A DNA stretch of 64,000 bases, taken from Actinospineispora eucalypti (GTDB lineage Bacteria > Actinomycetota > Actinomycetes > Mycobacteriales > Pseudonocardiaceae). Shown here piece after piece: positions 8,093 through 16,509 of this stretch. A program made the translations under genes and the position numbers. Positions within the stretch are counted from its first letter, which is position 1, and each line of letters begins with the position of its first letter. Location: positions 1,302,001-1,366,000 of the forward strand of contig JACHMT010000001.1 in NCBI GenBank assembly GCA_014208095.1, given 5' to 3'. A model generated the notes under the pieces. That model was not told the origin of the DNA. It saw only the letters and a program-made list of their open reading frames with translations, and searched no databases.

Positions 8093-10096
8093 TTACCAGT
8101 GCACGCCGGGCAGCACCCGGGCCATCGCCCGCGCGCCCCGGGAGAGTGCGCTCATCTCGGTGGCCGCGCTGTCCGCGTCACCCCGCGCCGCCGCCGAGTC
8201 GGGGAACACCCGGTAGGCCACGTGCAGCACGGCGTCCACCGCGCGCGGGGCGACCGTGTAGGCCAGCGAGCCGAGCGTGCCCAGCGTGGTGCCGATGTGC
8301 TTGGGCCGGCGTTCCAGCGCCTCCATCACCATGTCCGCCGCCTCTTCCGGCGAACGGGTGGGGAAGGCCTTGTAGATGTTGGTCGGCGCGATCATCGGCG
8401 TGCGCACCAGCGGCATGTGGATGGTGGTGAAGGTGATCCCGTCGCCGAACGTCTCGCTGCCCACCACCCGGGTGAACGCGTCCAGCGCGGCCTTGGAGCC
8501 GAGGTAGGCGGAGAACCGGGGCGGGTTGGTCTGCACGCCGATGGAGGAGATGTTGACGATGTGCCCGAACCGCCGCCGGCTCATGTGCGGCAGCAGCGCC
8601 ATGGTCAGCCGCACCGCGCCGAAGTAGTTGATCGCCATGGTGCGCTCGTAGTCGTGGAACCGGTCGTAGGACAGCCGGACCGAGCGGCGGATGGACCGGC
8701 CGGCGTTGTTCACCAGCATGTCCACCCCGTCGTAGTCGGCCAGCACGCGGCTGACCAGCTCGGACACCGAGTCGGCGTCGGTGATGTCGCAGGTGTAGAC
8801 GCTGGCCCGGCCGCCGGCCTCCTCGATCTCGCCGCGCACCTTCTCCAGCTCGTCCCCGCGCCGGGCCACCAGCAGCGGGATGCCGCCGGCCTTGGCCACC
8901 CGCAGCGCGGTCTCCCGGCCGATGCCGGAGGAGGCACCGGTGATCATCACCGTGCGGCCGTCCAGCTGGCCGTGCGGGCCGGGCCGGCGGGCGCGGTTGC
9001 GGTCCAGGTGCTTGCGCCAGTAGGCGTAGAGCGTGCCGGCGTAGTCGGCGAAGTCCGGGCAGTACACGTCGGTGCCGGCCAGCGCGGCGCGCGTGTCGGT
9101 GTCGTCGAACACCGTCTCGAAGGTCATGTGCGGCAGCACCTCGGGCGGGATGCCCAGCTCGGTGATCACCGCGTCGCGCAGCTCCACCACCTCGGGGACC
9201 CGGCCGAGCAGCCCGCCGACGAAGTCGGCCACCGCCCGGGCCGGCGCGGCCACGGCATCCGGGATGGCCCGGGTGAGCTGGGGCGCCCCGGCGGCCGCCG
9301 CCAGCGCGTTGTACACGTCCACCAGCGGTTGCGGCCGCGGCGAGACCAGGTGGAACGCCCGGCCGTCCAGGCCCTCACGGTGGATCAGCACGTCCATCGC
9401 GTCGGCCACGTAGTCCACCGGGACGATCGTGGTCGCCCCCAGGTCGGGCACCGGGATGCGGGCCAGCGAGCCGGTGGTGCCGGCGATCTTGGCGATCCAG
9501 TCGATGCTGGGCAGCAGGTAGTACGGGCCGTCCACCTTGTCGATCTCGCCGGTGCGCGAGTCGCCGACCACGATGGCCGGCCGGTACACCCGCCACGGCA
9601 CGGCGGTCTGCCCGCGCACCAGTGCCTCGGCGGCGAACTTGGTCGAGTGGTAGGGCGAGCCGAGGTGCTGGCCGGCGTCGAAGTCCGCCTCGGTGAACCG
9701 GCCCCGGTAGTCGCCGGACACCGCCACGCTGGACACGTGGTGCAGGCAGCCGGCCCCGATCCGCTCGGCCAGCTCGATCACCCGGCGGGTGCCCTCCACG
9801 TTGGCCGCCCGGTTGGCCGCGTCGCTGGCGGTCATGTCGTAGACCGCGCCGAGGTGCACCACGTGGTCGACGCCTTGCAACGACTTCCGGTCGGCGTCGC
9901 TGAGCCCGAGGCCGTCCGCGGTGAGGTCCCCGCGCACCGCGCGCAGCCGCTCGTGGCCGGGCAGCCCACCGGTCCGGCTGGCCAGCCGTTGCGGCGAGCG
10001 CACCAGACAGGTGATCTCGGCGTCGGTGTGCCTGAGCAGCCGGGCCAACAGGTGCCGCCCGAGGAAGCCGGTACCGCCCGTGACCAGGTAACGCAT
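8093..10096 (-). CDS. two-domain SDR, probable fatty acyl-CoA reductase (AcrA1-like)
   Basis: 667 residues from ATG 10096, with TTGGAG seven bases upstream. Two oxidoreductase modules are fused. The N-terminal extended SDR has TGGTGFLGRHLL (residue 6 on) and a Y-x3-K in PYHSTKFA (about 147). The C-terminal classical SDR has ITGASSGIGRE (about 382), NNAGRSIRRS and YLGSKAALD with the Tyr/Lys pair near 529. This arrangement matches the mycobacterial AcrA1 type of acyl-CoA reductase that makes fatty alcohols or aldehydes. It begins a minus-strand run with the acyl-CoA ligase, a plausible supplier of its substrate. Exact product is inferred from architecture only. Confidence 0.8.
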   Translation of the reverse strand: MRYLVTGGTGFLGRHLLARLLRHTDAEITCLVRSPQRLASRTGGLPGHERLRAVRGDLTADGLGLSDADRKSLQGVDHVVHLGAVYDMTASDAANRAANVEGTRRVIELAERIGAGCLHHVSSVAVSGDYRGRFTEADFDAGQHLGSPYHSTKFAAEALVRGQTAVPWRVYRPAIVVGDSRTGEIDKVDGPYYLLPSIDWIAKIAGTTGSLARIPVPDLGATTIVPVDYVADAMDVLIHREGLDGRAFHLVSPRPQPLVDVYNALAAAAGAPQLTRAIPDAVAAPARAVADFVGGLLGRVPEVVELRDAVITELGIPPEVLPHMTFETVFDDTDTRAALAGTDVYCPDFADYAGTLYAYWRKHLDRNRARRPGPHGQLDGRTVMITGASSGIGRETALRVAKAGGIPLLVARRGDELEKVRGEIEEAGGRASVYTCDITDADSVSELVSRVLADYDGVDMLVNNAGRSIRRSVRLSYDRFHDYERTMAINYFGAVRLTMALLPHMSRRRFGHIVNISSIGVQTNPPRFSAYLGSKAALDAFTRVVGSETFGDGITFTTIHMPLVRTPMIAPTNIYKAFPTRSPEEAADMVMEALERRPKHIGTTLGTLGSLAYTVAPRAVDAVLHVAYRVFPDSAAARGDADSAATEMSALSRGARAMARVLPGVHW

Positions 10097-10230
10097 GATG
10101 TACTCCAAGCTCGGCCGCTGTGGGCTGCCAGTCTGCCACGGAGATCGCGGTCGCCGGGTAGCTCCGGCGGCTGAGAGTGCTCACAAGTGATCGCGGATCG
10201 CTCTCCCGCTGCCGGCTACGCTTGCCCGCC

Positions 10231-11439
10231 GTGTCCCTGTCCCGCGCGGTAGCGCTCTCGGCCTGCGTGATCACGCTGGGGCTGGCCGGTTGCGCCGAGG
10301 ACTCGTCGCAGGTCCTGCCCGCCCCGATGCCCCCATCGACGGCGAACTCCGCCCCGGAGGTGACGACCGGGCCGGCCCAGCCGGTGGACCCGGTCGGGAA
10401 CCCGCTCCCCGGCATGCCGCCGGTGACCGACCCGCACAACGTGTACGCCCACGCCGGCGCCGGCATGCTCAACGCCACGGCCCGAGCGGCGAAACCGCTG
10501 GTCTACGTGCCGCACACCAAGTCGGGCGATGTCTGGGTGATCGACCCGGCGAACTTCGCCGTGGTCGGCCGCTACCCGGCCGGCATCGAGGTGCAGCATG
10601 TGGTGCCGGCGCACGACATGAAGATGCTCTACGCCACCGACGACCTGGGTAATACGGCGACCCCGTTCGACCCCTCGACGGGGAAGCCGCTGCCGCGCAT
10701 CCCGGTGATCGACCCGTACAACATGTACTACGCGCCGGACGGGTCGGCGGCGATCGTGGTCGCGGAGGCGCGCCGCAAGCTGGTCTGGTACGACCCGGCG
10801 ACCTGGAAGATCGTGGCCGAGACCCCCACCCCGAACTGTGCCGGAATCGACCACGCCGACTTCACCCCGAACGGTCGGATCGGGGTGTTCACCTGCGAGT
10901 TCGACGGGCGGGTCGCGGTCGTGGACATTCCCGGCCGCCGGCTGCTGCGCATGCTGGACATGCCCAAGCGCAACAAACACATGGGGCCGCAGGACATCAA
11001 GCTGGCCCCGGACGGCTCGGTGTTCTTCATCGCCGACGCCGAGCAGAACGGCCTGTGGGTGCTCGACGGCGCGGCCACCAAGGTGCTCAGGGAGATCCCC
11101 ACCGGGCGCGGCGCGCACGGCCTCTACCTGGACCGGGAGGCGAAACGGCTGTTCGTCACCAACCGGCACGAGGGCTCGGTGAGCGTGCTGGACGCCTACA
11201 CCGGCGCACCCCTGGCCAAGTGGACCATCCCGGGCAACGCCAGCCCGGACATGGGCGGCCTGACCGCCGACGGCAAGCAGCTCTGGCTGTCCGGCCGCTA
11301 CGACAACGCGGTCTACGTGCTGGACACCGCCACGGGGAGCCTGATCCGCCGCATCCCGGTCGGCAGCGGCCCCCACGGCCTGTGCGTCTGGCCCCAACCC
11401 GGCCGCTACTCCCTAGGCCACACCGGCATAACCCGCTAA
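10231..11439 (+). CDS. secreted lipoprotein with YVTN-type beta-propeller
   Basis: 402 residues from GTG 10231. The signal peptide has a short charged start, a hydrophobic core and a lipobox ending LAGC (Cys21), so the protein should be lipid-anchored outside the membrane. A Pro/Thr-rich linker (about 25-65) leads to repeated blades such as VYVPHTKSGDVWVIDPANF, RLFVTNRHEGSVSVLD and QLWLSGRYDNAVYVLDTATG, typical of YVTN/lactonase-like propellers. A TACGCT box 8-9 bases before the GTG suggests leaderless transcription. The frame is open for 18 codons further upstream, but that would bury the signal peptide. Ligand or enzyme activity unknown. Confidence 0.78.
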   Translation: MSLSRAVALSACVITLGLAGCAEDSSQVLPAPMPPSTANSAPEVTTGPAQPVDPVGNPLPGMPPVTDPHNVYAHAGAGMLNATARAAKPLVYVPHTKSGDVWVIDPANFAVVGRYPAGIEVQHVVPAHDMKMLYATDDLGNTATPFDPSTGKPLPRIPVIDPYNMYYAPDGSAAIVVAEARRKLVWYDPATWKIVAETPTPNCAGIDHADFTPNGRIGVFTCEFDGRVAVVDIPGRRLLRMLDMPKRNKHMGPQDIKLAPDGSVFFIADAEQNGLWVLDGAATKVLREIPTGRGAHGLYLDREAKRLFVTNRHEGSVSVLDAYTGAPLAKWTIPGNASPDMGGLTADGKQLWLSGRYDNAVYVLDTATGSLIRRIPVGSGPHGLCVWPQPGRYSLGHTGITR

Positions 11440-11457
11440 CCCCACCCCACCCACCCG

Positions 11458-11568
11458 GCGAGTCGGGGATTCAGGCACGGTGTGTCGGGGTTTCGTGCAC
11501 GGTGTGTCGGGGTTTGAGGTACGGAGTGTCGGGGATCTGGGTACGGAGAGTCGGGATTTGAGGTACGG
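11458..11568. repeat. family A tandem repeat, degenerate, 22-bp period
   Basis: About five units of the type GTCGGGGTTTGAGGTACGG-, spaced 22 bases, just after the lipoprotein gene. They are the same family as the cleaner array at 17539-17750, although units here vary (GTGTCGGGG or GAGTCGGGG). Confidence 0.75.
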
Positions 11569-11614
11569 CCCCGACTGCCGGCCCCGGCTCCGAGAGGGCA
11601 CACGTCGCATCTGA

Positions 11615-11743
11615 AGTGACTGAATCAGTGTGCTGGAGTGACTGAACCACTGTGCTGGGGTGACTGAATCAGTGTGCTGAAGTGACTGAATCAGCGTGCT
11701 GAAGTGACTGAACCACTGTGCTGGAGTGACTGAATCAGCGTGG
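11615..11743. repeat. family B tandem repeat, six 22-bp units
   Basis: Units start at 11615, 11637, 11659, 11681, 11703 and 11725 with core GTGACTGAATCAGTGTGCTG; some read GAACCACTG instead of GAATCAGTG. The last unit runs into the end of the SIP gene and contains its stop codon. No spacers, so not CRISPR. Confidence 0.9.
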
Positions 11744-12499
11744 GGGGCGGGCGCGCCAGTAGCCGGTGGCGTAGATCATGCGGCGGGGGACGGCGCGCTC
11801 GTCCAGCAGGTGGGCGCGGATGTCGCGGACGGCGGTGGACTCGGCGGACAGCCACGCCTGGCAGGTTCCCTCGGGCAGGGTCGCCGAGGTCACCGCGTCG
11901 GTCAGCGGGCGGCCGGGTGGGGCGTCGGCGCGGTGCAACCAGTGCGCCCGGGTTTGAGCGGTCAGTGGCAGGGACTGTTCTTCCGCCGCGTCGGCGACCT
12001 CGACGAACACGGTGATCGGCCCGCCGAACGAGCCCAGTGCGGACAACACCGTGCAGATCGCCGGCAGCGCCGACTCGTCACCGATCACCAGGTGGTGATC
12101 CACGGTCAGGTCCGGCTGGTAGCGGCCGCCGGGCTCGGAGATGCCCACCCAGTCACCGGGCTGGGCGCGCAAGGCCCACTCGGCGGCCGGTCCGGCGGCG
12201 GTGTGCAGCACGAAGTCCACGTCCAGCTCGCCGGCCTCGGCGTCGTGCCGGCGCACGGTGTAGCTGCGGATCACCGGCCGGGGCTCGCCGGGTGGCCAGA
12301 TCGGCCCGCCCGAGGAGGCGCGCGGCATGGCCGGCCGGTCCTGCCCGGCCACCGGGAAGAACAGCTTGATCCGCTGGTCCGGCCCGAACGCCGGGTAGCC
12401 GGCCAGCTCGTCGCCGCCGAGCGTCACCCGGGCCATCTTGGGCGTGACCATCCGGGTGCGCAGCACGCGCAGCGTGCGATGGGCGTTGTACTCCGACAT
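11735..12499 (-). CDS. siderophore-interacting protein (FAD-dependent ferric-siderophore reductase)
   Basis: 254 residues from ATG 12499, seven bases after the TetR stop. It is expected to reduce ferric siderophore in the cytoplasm to release iron. Seen: the N-terminal FAD-binding barrel with [12 protein letters not shown] (the RxYT flavin motif, about 85), [11 protein letters not shown], then the NAD(P)H-binding half with [14 protein letters not shown] and a Glu/Trp/Arg-rich C-terminus ending MIYATGYWR, standard for the SIP family. The last codon and the TGA stop lie inside a family B repeat unit, suggesting the original 3' end was overwritten. No siderophore synthesis genes are nearby. Confidence 0.88.
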   Translation of the reverse strand: MSEYNAHRTLRVLRTRMVTPKMARVTLGGDELAGYPAFGPDQRIKLFFPVAGQDRPAMPRASSGGPIWPPGEPRPVIRSYTVRRHDAEAGELDVDFVLHTAAGPAAEWALRAQPGDWVGISEPGGRYQPDLTVDHHLVIGDESALPAICTVLSALGSFGGPITVFVEVADAAEEQSLPLTAQTRAHWLHRADAPPGRPLTDAVTSATLPEGTCQAWLSAESTAVRDIRAHLLDERAVPRRMIYATGYWRARPPR

Positions 12500-12506
12500 T
12501 TGCGGC

Positions 12507-13133
12507 CTATTGTGTCGCGTCACCCCGGGAACGCTGCCGCCCGGCCATGCCGTGCCAGACCATGTCCATCAGGTACTCGGTCGCCTCGTCGGCGCTGATG
12601 TCCCCGCGCCGGCCGCGCCACAGCGCCAACCGCTCGCTGGCCCCCACGATGACCTGCGCGTATCCCTCGATCCGGCGCGGGTCCGCGCCCGGCGCCTGGA
12701 AGCCCAGCAGCTCGGAGATCAGCTCGGTCTGCTGGTTGCGAATGCCCTCGAGGGCGGCCACGGCGGCGCCCAGCGGCTTGGTGTTCTCCTCGTAGAGCAG
12801 GGTCCAGGCCCCGCCCCGGGAGTCCAGGAACTCGAAGAACGCGCGGAACCCCTGGCGGGCCATCTCCTCCTGGCTGCTCGCCCCGGCCACCGCCTTGGAG
12901 GTGACCGCGAGCAGCTCCTGCCTGGCCCGCGCCATGCAGGCCAGCAGCAGCCCCTCCTTGGAACCGAAGTGGTCGTAGAGCACCGGTTTGGTGACGCCGA
13001 CCCGCTCCGCGACGGCTTCCATCGAGGCCGCCTGGTACCCCCGCTCACCGAACACGGCGTCAGCGGCGTCCAGGATCTGCTTCTCCCGCTCCTCTCGGCT
13101 GACCCGCCGGCGAATCGGTTTCCCGCTGTTCAC
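12507..13133 (-). CDS. TetR-family regulator, paired with the SIP gene
   Basis: 208 residues from GTG 13133. The helix-turn-helix is clear at about 36-56 (AVAERVGVTKPVLYDHFGSK). The C-terminal ligand domain is variable; it includes LLYEENTKPLGAAVAALEG and ends with LMDMVWHGMAG. It is immediately followed by the SIP gene with a seven-base gap, so the two are translated from one message, and it probably represses itself. Divergent from the small protein at 13178. I found no clear palindrome in the 44-base divergent gap. Confidence 0.85.
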   Translation of the reverse strand: MNSGKPIRRRVSREEREKQILDAADAVFGERGYQAASMEAVAERVGVTKPVLYDHFGSKEGLLLACMARARQELLAVTSKAVAGASSQEEMARQGFRAFFEFLDSRGGAWTLLYEENTKPLGAAVAALEGIRNQQTELISELLGFQAPGADPRRIEGYAQVIVGASERLALWRGRRGDISADEATEYLMDMVWHGMAGRQRSRGDATQ

Positions 13134-13177
13134 CGGTTCAGCCTATCGCAGTGTGTTACCTCAAGTAGCTTTGTTGG

Positions 13178-13543
13178 ATGAGCACGATTCTCTTCCACAA
13201 CACCATGAAGATCACCGAAGGTCATCTCGACGGCTTCCGCGCGGCGGTGCGCCGGGCGGTGGAGTTCGTGGAGGAGCACGGTCCGCAGCTGATGGTGCAG
13301 GTGTTCATCGACGAGGAAGCGATGGAGGCGCACAGCTTCCAGCTGTACCGGGACTCGGCGGCGGTGCTCGCGCACTGGGCGATGTCCGACCCGTACATCC
13401 AGGACGTGATGGAGCACTGCACGGTGCGGTCCTTCGAAACTTACGGTGAGATGTCGGAAGAGGTGCTGGACGGCCTCCGCACGGGCCTCGCCGGCCGGGC
13501 GGCGATCAGGCCCTGGCTCACCGGTTTCACGCATTTCGACTGA
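13178..13543 (+). CDS. small protein resembling the antibiotic-biosynthesis-monooxygenase (ABM) fold
   Basis: 121 residues from ATG 13178. The pattern HNTMKITEGHLDGFRAAVRRA, then a strand (LMVQVFIDE), then HWAMSDPYIQDVMEH fits a dimeric alpha-beta barrel such as ABM or YgiN-like proteins. No cofactor motif is visible. It sits 12 bases before the GlcD-type oxidase, which has its own GAGGAGGG ribosome site, so the two likely form a pair. It may be a quinone or aldehyde-related accessory protein; this is only a fold-level suggestion. Confidence 0.6.
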   Translation: MSTILFHNTMKITEGHLDGFRAAVRRAVEFVEEHGPQLMVQVFIDEEAMEAHSFQLYRDSAAVLAHWAMSDPYIQDVMEHCTVRSFETYGEMSEEVLDGLRTGLAGRAAIRPWLTGFTHFD

Positions 13544-13555
13544 GGAGGGCCGCCC

Positions 13556-14938
13556 ATGTCAGCATCGGACGTCGTCACCGCGCTGCGGGCCGCCGTACCG
13601 GCCGACCGGGTGCTCACCGACCCGGACCTGACCTCGGGTTACGCGCACGACGAGGCGGAGTGGGCGCCCTACGGGGAACCCGCCGCCGTGGTCCGCCCGC
13701 GCTCCACCGAGGAGGTGGCGGCGGTGGTCCGGGTGTGCGCCGAGCACGGCGTGCCGGTGGTGCCGCGCGGCGCGGGGACCGGGCTCTCCGGCGGGGCCAA
13801 CGCGGTCGCCGGCGGCGTGCTGCTCAGCCTGGAGGCGATGCGGGAGATCATCCGGATCGACGCGGGGGAACGGCTCGCCGTGGTCCAGCCGGGGGTGGTG
13901 AACGACGAGCTGCGCGCGGCCGTGGCCGGCCAGGGGCTGTGGTACCCGCCCGACCCGGCCAGCGCGCCGTGGTCCACCATCGGCGGCAACGTGGCCACCA
14001 ACGCGGGCGGCCTCTGCTGCGTGAAGTACGGCGTAACCAGGGACTACGTGCTCGCACTGGAGATCGTCACGGCGTCCGGCGAGGTGCTGCGGGTGGGGCG
14101 GCGGACCGCCAAGGGCGTCTCCGGGTACGACCTGGTCGGGCTGCTGGTCGGCTCCGAGGGCACGCTGGCCGTGGTCACCGAGGTGACCGTGCGGCTGCGC
14201 CCGGCCCGCACCGCGCCGACCCGCACCGTGGTCGGCTTCTTCGACACGCTGAGCGCGGTGGGCGACGCGGTCGCCGGGGTGACCGCCGCCGGCCTGCAAC
14301 CGGCCATCTTCGAGCTGATCGACCGGCACTGCCTGCGCGCCGTGCAGGAGTGGAAGCACATGGACCTGCCGTCGGACGCGGCGGCGCTGCTGCTCGCGCA
14401 GACCGACCTCCCGGGACTCGCCGGCGAGGAGGAGGCGGCGGCGATCCTGGCCGAGTTCGACCGGGCCGGTGCGCGGGACGCGATGGCGTCCACCGACGAG
14501 GTGGAGGCGGAGGCGCTGTTCGACGCGCGCCGGCTGGCCTACCCGGCGCTGGAGCAGCGCGGGGACGCCCTGCTCACCGAGGACGTCTGCCTGCCGCGCG
14601 GCCAGCTGGCGGTGATGTTGGCGCGGGTCGAGGAGATCAGCGCCCGGCACCGGGTGCCGATCGCCAACGTGGCGCACGCCGGCGACGGCAACCTGCACCC
14701 GGTGATGATCACGCCGATGGGCGACGAGGCCGCGCGGGTGCGCTCCCAGGCGGCGTTCGAGGAGATCGTGGACGCGGCCATCGACCTGGGCGGCACGGTC
14801 ACCGGTGAGCACGGCGTCGGCACGCTCAAACGGCGGGGCATGGAGCGCGAGCTCGGCCCCGGCGTGGTCGCCCTGCAACGCGCCATCAAGGCCGCCTGGG
14901 ACCCGGCCGGCATCCTCAACCCCGGGAAGTTCGTGTAG
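13556..14938 (+). CDS. FAD-linked oxidase, glycolate/D-lactate dehydrogenase (GlcD) type
   Basis: 460 residues from ATG 13556 behind GAGGAGGG. Oxidises a 2-hydroxy acid using FAD. Seen: the PCMH-type FAD-binding motif PRGAGTGLSGGANAVAGGV (about 76-94), GGNVATNAGG (about 142), GYDLVGLLVGSEGTLAVVTE, and the C-terminal FAD-oxidase part with VAHAGDGNLHP and TGEHGVGTLKR. These are the usual GlcD/Dld positions and length. No GlcE or GlcF subunit follows, so it may be a single-subunit D-lactate- or D-2-hydroxyglutarate-type enzyme. Its 3' end overlaps the convergent MFS gene by 23 bases. Confidence 0.88.
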   Translation: MSASDVVTALRAAVPADRVLTDPDLTSGYAHDEAEWAPYGEPAAVVRPRSTEEVAAVVRVCAEHGVPVVPRGAGTGLSGGANAVAGGVLLSLEAMREIIRIDAGERLAVVQPGVVNDELRAAVAGQGLWYPPDPASAPWSTIGGNVATNAGGLCCVKYGVTRDYVLALEIVTASGEVLRVGRRTAKGVSGYDLVGLLVGSEGTLAVVTEVTVRLRPARTAPTRTVVGFFDTLSAVGDAVAGVTAAGLQPAIFELIDRHCLRAVQEWKHMDLPSDAAALLLAQTDLPGLAGEEEAAAILAEFDRAGARDAMASTDEVEAEALFDARRLAYPALEQRGDALLTEDVCLPRGQLAVMLARVEEISARHRVPIANVAHAGDGNLHPVMITPMGDEAARVRSQAAFEEIVDAAIDLGGTVTGEHGVGTLKRRGMERELGPGVVALQRAIKAAWDPAGILNPGKFV

Positions 14939-16082
14939 TCATCACGCCACCGGCCAGCACCAATACCGCCGCCAGTGGGGCGAGCCAGGCGGCGCCGAGC
15001 AGGCTCAGGCCGAGCCCGCCGACCACCCCGGACAGCGACACCGCCAGGTAGATCGCGGACTGGTAGAGCGAGGTGGCCACCGACTGCGCGGTGGGCGCCA
15101 GCGCGACCAGCTCCTGTTGCTGCGGCGTGGTGATGGAGAACGACAACCAGCCGCTGACCAGTACGGCCAGCAGCGCGATCGGCAGGCCGGCGTCCCGGGC
15201 CAGTGGCACCGCGAGGAACACCGCGGCCAGAGCGAGGGTGGCGGCGAGGATCACCCGGCGCGGGCCGACCCGGTCGGCCAGCGTCCCGGCGAGCAGGTTC
15301 CCGGCGGTGCCGGCGACGCCGTACCCGAGCAGCAGCAGCGCGATCAGCTCGCCCCGCTCGCCGGTGGCCGGGGCGTACACCGCGCTCAGGTAGGTGTAGG
15401 GCAGGTACACCCCGACGAAGATCACCACCGAGCGGACCAGCAGGCCGAGCACCCGCCGGTCGGTGAGCGGGGCCAGTCGGGCGCGCAGGCCGCTCGACCC
15501 GGCCGGGGCGGCGATCGCCGGCAGCAACACCCAGACCAGCACGGCCGCGACCAGGCCGAGCGCGGTGACGAACCAGATGGTGGCCCGCCAGTCGGCGACG
15601 GTGCCGATCGCGGTGCCCAGCGGCGCGCCCAGGATCAGCGACGAGGTGATGCCCAGCATCACGATGGCGATCGCCCGGCCCCGGTGCGACTCGCCGGCCA
15701 GCGCGGCGGCGGTGGCGCTGGCGGTCGCGGTGAACAGGGCCGCGCCGGCCGCCGCGATCACCCGGGAGGCCAGCACCAGGCCGTAGTCCGGGGCGAGCGC
15801 GGTGAGCACGTTGCCCACGGTGAACGCGGCCAGGGCGACCACCAGTGCGCGCCGCCTCGGCCAGTCCGCCGTGAGCACCCCGAGCGGGACGGCGGTCAGC
15901 GCGTAGGCCAGCGAGAAGACCGTCACCAGTTGGCCGGCCGCCGCCAGGCTGACGCCCAGCGACCCGGCGATGGCGGGGAGCACCCCGGCGATCACGAACG
16001 CGTCGGTGCCCACGGCGAACGTGCCGAGCGCGAGGACGGCGGTTCGCCCGCGCCAGTGGGTGGCTTGCTCTACGGCGGTCAT
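14916..16082 (-). CDS. MFS exporter, DHA1 (drug/sugar efflux) type
   Basis: 388 residues from ATG 16082, with GAGAGG upstream. Twelve predicted helices; motif-A-like PLGVLTADWPRRRALVVALAAF, motif C-like GILGAPLGTAIG region (LGAPLGTAIGTVADWR) and GTLADRVGPRR in the second half. Export of a drug, sugar or amino acid derivative is likely; substrate unknown. It is divergent from an ArsR regulator with inverted repeats between them, so that regulator probably controls it. It shares the general plan of the MFS genes at 18938, 20272 and 34247 but has no repeat insertion in its central loop. Confidence 0.83.
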   Translation of the reverse strand: MTAVEQATHWRGRTAVLALGTFAVGTDAFVIAGVLPAIAGSLGVSLAAAGQLVTVFSLAYALTAVPLGVLTADWPRRRALVVALAAFTVGNVLTALAPDYGLVLASRVIAAAGAALFTATASATAAALAGESHRGRAIAIVMLGITSSLILGAPLGTAIGTVADWRATIWFVTALGLVAAVLVWVLLPAIAAPAGSSGLRARLAPLTDRRVLGLLVRSVVIFVGVYLPYTYLSAVYAPATGERGELIALLLLGYGVAGTAGNLLAGTLADRVGPRRVILAATLALAAVFLAVPLARDAGLPIALLAVLVSGWLSFSITTPQQQELVALAPTAQSVATSLYQSAIYLAVSLSGVVGGLGLSLLGAAWLAPLAAVLVLAGGVMTTRTSRG

Positions 16083-16096
16083 GCGCGTGGCCTCTC

Positions 16097-16158
16097 TTCC
16101 GATGGACGTCGTAATACGATGAGTATCGTAACTAGTAATTCCGATGTCCATCGGAATT
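16097..16158. promoter_or_regulatory. operator cluster between MFS (minus) and ArsR (plus)
   Basis: AATTCCGAT (16137-16145) and ATCGGAATT (16150-16158) form a perfect 9-bp inverted repeat with a 4-base spacer. TTCCGATGGA at 16097 repeats the same half-site. A second palindrome, TACGAT(16115)-GAGT-ATCGTA(16130), lies between. Likely binding sites for the adjacent ArsR protein and overlapping the divergent promoters. Confidence 0.7.
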
Positions 16159-16182
16159 GGCTCGAAGACCTAGGATGACCCC

Positions 16183-16509
16183 GTGGGCGAGACCCTGTTG
16201 CCGCAGCCGGACCTGGACGAGGTGGACATCCAGACGGTGCTGGCCGCGCTGGCCGATCCGGTGCGGTTGCGAATCGTGCGCGAGCTGGACCGAGTGCGGG
16301 AGTCCACCTGCACGGCGCTGGACGTGCCGGTCAAGGTGTCCACCGTGTCGCACCACCTCGGTGTGCTGCGCGAATGCGGCGTCGTCTCCACCCGGGTGGA
16401 CGGCAACGCCCGGCCCAGCCGACTGCGCCACGACGACCTGGAGCGCCGGTTCCCCGGGTTGCTGCGCGCCGTCGTCGGCGCCACCCCGGCCCGGGAAACG
16501 GTGCGATGA
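16183..16509 (+). CDS. ArsR-family transcription regulator
   Basis: 108 residues from GTG 16183. Winged helix-turn-helix: VLAALADPVRLRIVRELD, then STCTALDVPVKVSTVSHHLGVLRECGVV with the recognition helix at about 50-65. No metal-binding Cys pair of the ELCVCDL type is evident, so it may sense an organic ligand. Divergent from an MFS exporter with strong inverted repeats between, which suggests ligand-relieved repression of export. The stop overlaps the start of the PHP gene as ATGA. Confidence 0.85.
   Translation: MGETLLPQPDLDEVDIQTVLAALADPVRLRIVRELDRVRESTCTALDVPVKVSTVSHHLGVLRECGVVSTRVDGNARPSRLRHDDLERRFPGLLRAVVGATPARETVR

Noticed and set aside
7076..10174. Second plus-strand open frame of over 1000 codons
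   Set aside because: Antisense to the AcrA1-like reductase and the membrane protein, which have full family motifs; shadow frame.
11615..11743. CRISPR array
   Set aside because: Units are contiguous 22-bp repeats with no spacers and no cas genes nearby; the same applies to 17539-17750, 27798-27900 and 52348-52510.
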